From Dasypus novemcinctus (taxonomy: Eukaryota; Chordata; Mammalia; Cingulata; Dasypodidae): DNA of 64,000 bases. The translations under genes were made by a program, and so were the position numbers. Position 1 is the stretch's first letter; each line of letters opens with the position of its first letter. Positions 57,861 through 64,000 of the stretch are shown here, piece by piece. The notes beneath the pieces are model-generated. The model searched no databases. It saw nothing but the letters and a program-made list of their open reading frames with translations, and had not been told where the DNA came from. The stretch covers positions 121,629,225 to 121,693,224 of the forward strand of contig NC_080683.1 of the NCBI RefSeq assembly GCF_030445035.2, in the 5' to 3' direction.

Positions 57861-58534
57861 GAACATTACTTACTAATGATACTTATTGCAAAGTATCTTT
57901 GGTATTTAGAATAACAAATGGCTCTTATAAACAAAATCCTCATGAGAGATTTTGTAGTTTTTGATCCATTTGATTTTATGACTATCTAAATTAATTCAAG
58001 GATTTCCCAATCATCCAGGTGCCACAGCTGACACTATTAGACAGCTGTTCTTGGCCAGTCATTAAATCTGTTTTTTCATCTCCTTTAAATACATCCATGG
58101 GAGCCTGCACTCAGAACGCATGGCTTGGTCCTGTAATTTGGGGCCAGTCACCTAATCATCCATGAAGATAGCCATTATTACTAAGTCTGAAATTGTAAGT
58201 CTTTTTTAAAAAAAATCTTTCAGAAAAAGATATATTTAAAAATATTTTGTTTTGGATCAACTAAAGTAGGTGGTAAATTCTTTGAGGAAAAATAGGGACT
58301 ATGGATTAAATATCTGTGCTGTTTCTCTCCCTCGTTCCTCCCAATGCTGTATCTCACTGAACACATCTTCCCTTGCCTGTCCTCTAAATCCTGCCCACCT
58401 GCTCATCTGAATTTCCGCAAAGCTATTTTACACACACACATTGTATAAAATAAATATTTTGTAAAGCAAATGTCTTCATGACTTGTGGCAACAGCTGGAA
58501 TTGAGAGAGAACTTGGTAGGTGTTGGGCACAGCA

Positions 58535-58690
58535 CTAATAAACATTTTACATCTATTGTCTAGTTTACTCCCCCTAACTTCTGGATGTAGGTAGGCGTCC
58601 CATTTATAATTGGAAAGTGAGGATTTAGAAAGGATAAATAACGTTAATAGGGCCAAGATTTAAACCCAGTTCTGAAATTCTGAAATCTGT
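58535..58690 (-). mobile_element. MIR SINE fragment
   Basis: Antisense MIR: CAGCACTAATAAACATTTTA, TATAATTGGAAAGTGAGG and ACCCAGTTCTGAAATTCTGA. Confidence 0.65.
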
Positions 58691-59529
58691 GCACCCACCT
58701 CTTTGGAGTTCTTTAGCAATGCGGTTTCTTCCCTCAGCCAGTTGGACGTTAGAAAAGAAGCCTTACTCATATTGGTCTTGTCCATTGAGCCTTGTAAGGA
58801 AAGGTCTCAGCTGGCCAGTCCACCCAAGAATCCCTGGCCTGACCTTCCCCATGAGAGCATCAGCCTTGCGAGGAACGCGTGACGAGAGCCTGGCCACCTG
58901 GCTTGGGACGACTCTGTCCACACCGCCTCAGGCCACCTCGGGAGTGAGGCTGCCTCTGCGAGGCTGCGGGGGTAGGAAAAGTCTTCTGAAACTTAGACTC
59001 AAAGTCTTTTGAAACTTAGATTCATTTTTCTTTTTAAAAACGTGTAAGGCATAATAATAGGAAATGTAAGCCTTTTCTCTTAGTGAGGCTTTGTAGTCTG
59101 TTGTGTCTTTTTTTTTTTTTAATTATCCCTTCCTAGGTATAAAAGGTATTGGGTTTAACAAAAATGTAATTTTCTACTCTGGAATTGAATTTCTAGTACA
59201 ACCAGTAGAAAATAATAGCTACTCTAGTTTGGTAATCCAGGTTAAGAACAAGGGGTAGTATACTTTTGAAAACAGTACTGTGAGGAATTAAGTTACCATA
59301 TTGTCAAAAAGAACATAAGAGCACCATACTATTTAGAACAAAAAAGCTTTCTGGGAAAGAATTCTTTCAACCCAAGTGAATTGTATACACATTCAAATAG
59401 ATCTTTGTCTGGTTTCCATGGCTTTGTTATCTAGTCAAACCATGGGATTTGAATAGACATTATACAGAATTGATGATGTTTAAAAAAAAAAAAAAAAGGA
59501 AAATAGTTGAAATTATTAAAAACCACTCT

Positions 59530-62040
59530 TTTTATATTTTATATAATCTCAGATTTTCAAAGTTACAGAAAAGTTGCAAGAAGGGTGTGTGAAAACCCCC
59601 TATACCTTTCGCCCAGATTCTCCTCATTCAACCATGCTTCCTCCTGCTCCCCCCCACCTGCTGCTACTGCTCCTCTTTCTTCTTCCTCTCCTCCTTTCTC
59701 CTCCTTCTCCTCCTCTCTGTCCTCCCTCCCTCCCCTCTATGTATGTATCGAATGGTTTTCAAATGTTAAACCAGCCTCTCACTCCTTGGTGAACTCCACT
59801 TGTTGGTGATATATTGTCCTTATATATGTGGCTGGATTCGAGTCTATGTTTGTTTGTTTTTAAGAATTTTTGAGATTGTGTTCAAGTCATTATATGGGTT
59901 TTGGTATCAGGGTTTCACTGACCTCCTAAAACAAGTTGAGAATGATCCCTCCTCTGTTATCTGAAAGTGTTTGCATAAGATTAGTATTGTTTCTTATTTA
60001 AATGTTTGGTATAATTTACCACTTAATCCATCTCGTCTATGTATTTTCTTTGTAGGAAGACTAAGTATGAATTCAGTTTCTTAAAGAAATTGATACAGAG
60101 CTGTTCAGATTGTCTTTCTTGTGTGAGTTTTTTAGTTTCTGTCTTTCAAGGATTTAGTCCACTTCCCATTAGTTGTCGAGCTTCTCAGTTTCCTATTTCC
60201 TTATTGTCCTCATTATCCCTTTAATATCTGTAAGATGTACATTAATATCACCGCTTTCATTCCTGATAGTTGTAATAACTACTTTTTCTTTTTTTCCCTA
60301 ATAAGTCATGATATAGGGCCTTTTCAGTTGAATTGTTTCAATAAAACAATTTTTGCTTTTCAAATTTTTTTCTTATTTCCATGTCATTGATATCTGTGCT
60401 TAATCTTTTTTTTTTCTTTTTTCTCTGTACTTCAAGTTTAATTTCCCTTCAGTTTTTTTTTTTTTGCTTCCTAAGGTGGAAACCTAAATCTTTAATTTTT
60501 GAATCTTCTTTTCTAAGTATTTAAAGATACCAATTTTTCTCTCTAAGCACAGGTTTAGTTGCTCTCCACAAATTTTGGCACCATTCATTGCAAATATATC
60601 TAATTTCCTTTGTGATTTTTTTCTTTGATTGATTATTTAGAAATATGCTGTTTACTTTCAAAATATTGTGGGCTTTTCAATATTTTTCATTATTGAATCA
60701 ATTATTATTATTGATGTATAATTAAATGTAATTTAGGTCAGAAAACATACTCTACAAGATTTCAGTATTTTGAGTTTACCAAGATTTGTATGTTGGTCTA
60801 GCATATAACCTTTTTTGGTGAATGTTCCATAAAAATTTGAAAATAACATTCTGCTCTGTGACAGTGACTCTTAGACAGGTGTTAAAATCTCCTATCGTGG
60901 ATTTTTCTTGTTCTGTCAATTTGCTTAGTTGATTTTGAAGTGCAGTTATTAGCCATGTGTACCTTTATATTGTATAGTTATCCTTGATAAAATAACTCTT
61001 ATCTTTATGAAATGTCCCTGTCCAGCTCTGCTAATAATCGTGGTCATAAATTCTGTTTTGTATGTTATGAAATTAGTCATGTCTTTCATCTGCTTGTTAT
61101 TTACATGGTATATCTTTTCTTCCTTTTAGTTTAACATATCTGGGTCTTTGTATTTAAAGTGAATCTATCATAAACTGTATGTAAGTGTTTCTCTTTTATT
61201 CAGTCCGTTAACATCTATCTTCAAATTAGTGTTTAGTCCATTTACATTTGATGTAATTATTGCATTAGCTGGATTTAAGCCTACTGTTTTTCTATTCTTT
61301 TTTTTTTTTTTTTTTTTTTGCCTCTTACAGTTTTTCATTTCTCTACTGCATTTTCTCTTATCCATGATGACTGTATTTCACTTTATGACCTTGAACATAT
61401 TTGTAATAGCTGCTTTGAAGTTCCTTTCTGCTATTTTCAATATCTGGGTCTGTAGACTGCTGTATCTTTTGACTATAGTCAATTTTCCTTATATCTCCAT
61501 ATTTTTAGTAATTTTATTGTTTATAACATGCTGTAGCTACTCTGGTTTGCGTTATCTTCCTTTGGAAGTCGTGATTCTTCTCTAGTAGGCAGTTAACTTG
61601 CCCGAATTCAAATCCTGCCTGTCCTTTTTGTAGGGCCCCCTGGACACACCCTGATTGTTTAGAGGTATACAGGTATTTGCTTGGAGCTCATACACAGATG
61701 TTGAGACCCACTTCTCTGTGGCTCTTTCTCTTCCAGTATACCCCCTCCTCACTCTCAATTTCCTGCTGCTCTGGCATCCCCAGACTCCTTCCTCCGAGTC
61801 CTCAATCCAATATGATGGTGGCATCTGGTTGAGTTTGAGTTGCCTTTGTGGCCCAGACTGTTGAGTGTCCTCAAGTGGAAACCCGCACAAACTCTGCTGC
61901 TTCCTGAGTGCCCTCCTTGACATCATGTACTTGCTCTCAACCTTGGTGTCCTTGTGGGAGGAGAACACTAACAACACCTCTTCTGAGGGTGTAAGAGTGT
62001 GTTGCACACTCAGCGTCGAGCCTGCTGCTGCTTTCATCTA
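59530..62040 (-). mobile_element. L1 fragment, antisense (ORF2 to 5' region)
   Basis: From 59840: GGGTTTTGGTATCAGGGTTT, AATGTTTGGTATAATTTACC, ATGAAATGTCCCTGTCCAGC and TTTAGTCCATTTACATTTGA, antisense ORF2 through its 5' (endonuclease) part. From about 61390 it continues into an old L1M-like 5' region, as at 27780-28960. The leading part 59530-59830 includes a pyrimidine-rich microsatellite. All frames are broken. Confidence 0.7.
59640..59742. repeat. Polypyrimidine (C/T) tract
   Basis: About 100 bp of CTCCT/CTTCTTCCT-type sequence with few purines on the + strand. Confidence 0.85.
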
Positions 62041-62069
62041 GTAAGCCTCCTCTTCTCACCCTCTTGAGG

Positions 62070-62260
62070 ACACCTGCCCATCTCTCAAGACCTGTTTATT
62101 TGACTGTCTGAAGAAAGTCAGATCATACCTCTTTGCTTCTCTACACTATTCCTTACTCTACCGCTTACTGTCCTTGTCATGCTGTGTTGTAATATGTGAG
62201 TATTTTACTCTTCCTCTAAGACAGGGTCAGATACCTAGTGCGGCGTGGGAGCTTCGAGTA
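62070..62260 (+). mobile_element. L2 LINE fragment
   Basis: TCTCAAGACCTGTTTATTTG, GAAAGTCAGATCATACCTCT and the tail near 62160-62230 fit sense L2 3' sequence. Diverged. Confidence 0.4.
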
Positions 62261-63119
62261 TTGCACATGGCAGTTGGTCCTGCAAACGTGCCCACATGTG
62301 AGGCAGAGAGTTAGCATTACATGGCAGCAGCACTGAATTTTTAGTAAATATTTTTTTTAAATTTTTAAATAAAATTGTTTATTTTTTTTTTAAAGTGTTT
62401 TTAAAACTTGACATCAAGTATTATGTATCTGGGTGCTCTCATTAAATCCTATATTTAAAGATAACCTCTTGGCATCTTAAAGACGTGCATGTCCAAAGAA
62501 ATATGTAGCTGTTCTTTACATCCTTACTGTATCCTGTCATCTAGTCAGATGTCAAACAATATTCAGTGCCCTTCCGCCCTTCATTGCTGCCCTCAGGCTG
62601 CTTTCCTAGTACTCTTCCTAGCAACCCAGTCTGTAATGAACTGGGCAATAGTAGATGGTATTCTGAGTTAGAATCTCTCCAGTAAGCAACCATATAGAAT
62701 GCTGATGAAGTCATGTTTTTCTTTATCTCCTTCCATTCCTTTTAAATGTGAAAATTATTTTGTAGTTTAGAAATTTAAGAGGAAGGAGCAGTAGTAACAA
62801 GGTGAAAAATCAGATTCTGGCAGTACTATGCTTAGTAACAATTCTTTTTTTATATAACTAAACCTTTCAAACAGTTTTGTCTGGCATGTTCCCACGTAAT
62901 ATAATTTGAATTGTAAGATGATTCATATTTCAAACTGTCTAATTTAAATTAGGGCAAGTTGGGAGTCTCTTTAATTTGAACGGAACTTGTTTTTCCCTCC
63001 TCTGAAACTTGAGGGAGGCTCATTCTGCATCACTGACTGATGACGATGTGCTTTCCAGTAAGAGGTTTCACCTGTACATATTGGTTAGAAATTAATGTTT
63101 TTCTAAGAATGTTCTTTCA

Positions 63120-63395
63120 TGAATTGTTAAACATATGTACAATATTAATATAAGGTGTTAATAATAGGGTGGTATTTGGGAAATAATATACGTAACAACA
63201 ATTGATAAAACTATTTCAATAATCTTTCATCAATTATAACGGTAACTGCTGTTAAAAAAATAGTACAATTGTTTTTTTAAAGTGCTATCACTTGTAGCAA
63301 ATGTTCAGATGTTGGTGGGATAGTTTTGGGAAACCCTGTATTTTATATATGATTGTTTTATAAACTCACAACTTCTCTAATTAAAAAAAAAATGA
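63120..63395 (+). mobile_element. Xenarthran-type L1 3' end, sense
   Basis: ATAACGGTAACTGCTGTTAA, CAAATGTTCAGATGTTGGTG, GGGAAACCCTGTATTTTATA and TAAACTCACAACTTCTCTAA, followed by an A10 tail: the end of a xenarthran L1 3' family. Confidence 0.7.
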
Positions 63396-64000
63396 CTGTG
63401 GATTACACTGCCAAAAGAAAGTGATTCTATAGGGCAGTTTCACAGAAATTCCCATTTTTAGAATTCTTTTTATTCTTAAAATATATTTAAACCTCACAAT
63501 GTTTATTTAAAATTTTTTCACATTTAACTCATGTATCAGACTTCATGCAGGACCATTTCCCTTGTTTTTATACTTCTAGTACTCAGTGAATCTAAATTGT
63601 TTAGAATGCCAATATCTGTAATATGAATTGCATTTTTACAAAGGAATATGATTTGCTTTACAACCATGAAGAAAGTTTCACTAATTAAACCTTTTCGTCC
63701 TTATAAATCCATATTCTTTTTGATGGTGTTTACTTTCTGTAGAACTTTTGATGATAATAAAGAAAAGAGGGGAAATGGGAAATAAAATCTTAAACTCTGC
63801 ATAGGAGAAAATGCTGTGCCTCGGTCCAGGTTACCCTGAAAAGTCCACAAGGTCCAGGTTTCTTAGAAAAAACTGCTTGTCTCAGAGTAGTGGGGAGATT
63901 TTATTTTTTTTTTTTAACTTAACTAAAATTATCTACATTAAGTATGTAATGTTTGTAAAAAGAGGGGAAAAAGTTGTTTAAAGTTTTGATAAAAAATAGC
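63396..64000. other. Intronic right edge, no recognised element
   Basis: AT-rich, no exon-like segment or repeat landmark that I can support. Confidence 0.5.

Larger units (their letters stand above)
53621..64000 (+). other. VTA1: VTA1 intron 5, 5' part (runs off the window)
   Basis: No sequence resembling the remaining VTA1 coding region (acidic/Pro-Thr-Ser-rich linker, VSL domain) is seen up to the end, so exon 6 lies outside. The interval is dominated by antisense L1 fragments. Stretches with nothing recognised include 54260-55230, 56340-57470, 58700-59500 and 62270-63110. Confidence 0.8.

Overview
This 64 kb window is nuclear DNA from a placental mammal, almost certainly a xenarthran and most likely an armadillo (Dasypus-type). 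The lineage call rests on repeats: tRNA-Ala-derived DAS-type SINEs in short and long forms, a recurrent ~450-550 bp LTR family, and a recurrent L1 3' end. I know all of these from armadillo and sloth sequence. The base composition is AT-rich with one CpG island, there are spliced exons with canonical GT/AG borders, and ancient mammalian repeats (MIR, L2, MER5A, old L1) are common. No bacterial-style coding, operon, CRISPR array or plasmid feature is present.

One protein gene is visible: the 5' part of VTA1 (vesicle trafficking 1, also called LIP5), on the + strand. The CpG-island promoter lies around 8.9-9.6 kb. Coding exons 1-5 are at 9153-9264, 34902-34996, 35500-35627, 36298-36373 and 53512-53620. 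All splice phases agree (1, 0, 2, 0, 1). Together they encode the first 173 residues plus one base of codon 174, which covers the tandem MIT-type helical domain that binds ESCRT-III tails. The linker and the C-terminal VPS4-binding VSL domain must lie past the right edge. VTA1 is the cofactor that stimulates the AAA ATPase VPS4 in ESCRT disassembly.

Layout. 1-8.9 kb is intergenic, filled by decayed L1, two copies of the xenarthran LTR, MIR, MER5A and a well-preserved gammaretrovirus-like (ERV1) solo LTR with a perfect 4-bp target duplication. 9.27-34.9 kb is VTA1 intron 1. It holds L2, L1, a hAT element, a ~6.6 kb ERV-L provirus relic (RT, RNase H, integrase and a dUTPase domain) split by a later solo LTR, several more LINEs, a SINE pair inside one target duplication, and a perfectly periodic 35-bp minisatellite. 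Introns 2 and 3 are short. 36.4-53.5 kb is intron 4, with L1, L2 and HAL1-like sequence, a GC-rich patch of unknown origin, a SINE-in-SINE insertion carrying a 37-bp 3' transduction, and an MLT2-type solo LTR with a perfect 5-bp target duplication. 53.6-64 kb is the start of intron 5, mostly L1.

I see no evidence of a previously undescribed multi-gene system. The most informative structures are transposon-history events, chiefly the SINE 3' transduction with a matching terminator mutation and the nested ERV-L locus, plus the promoter-proximal CTCF-like and ETS-like sites of VTA1. Repeat family names are from recognition by eye, so boundaries of old LINE fragments are approximate.
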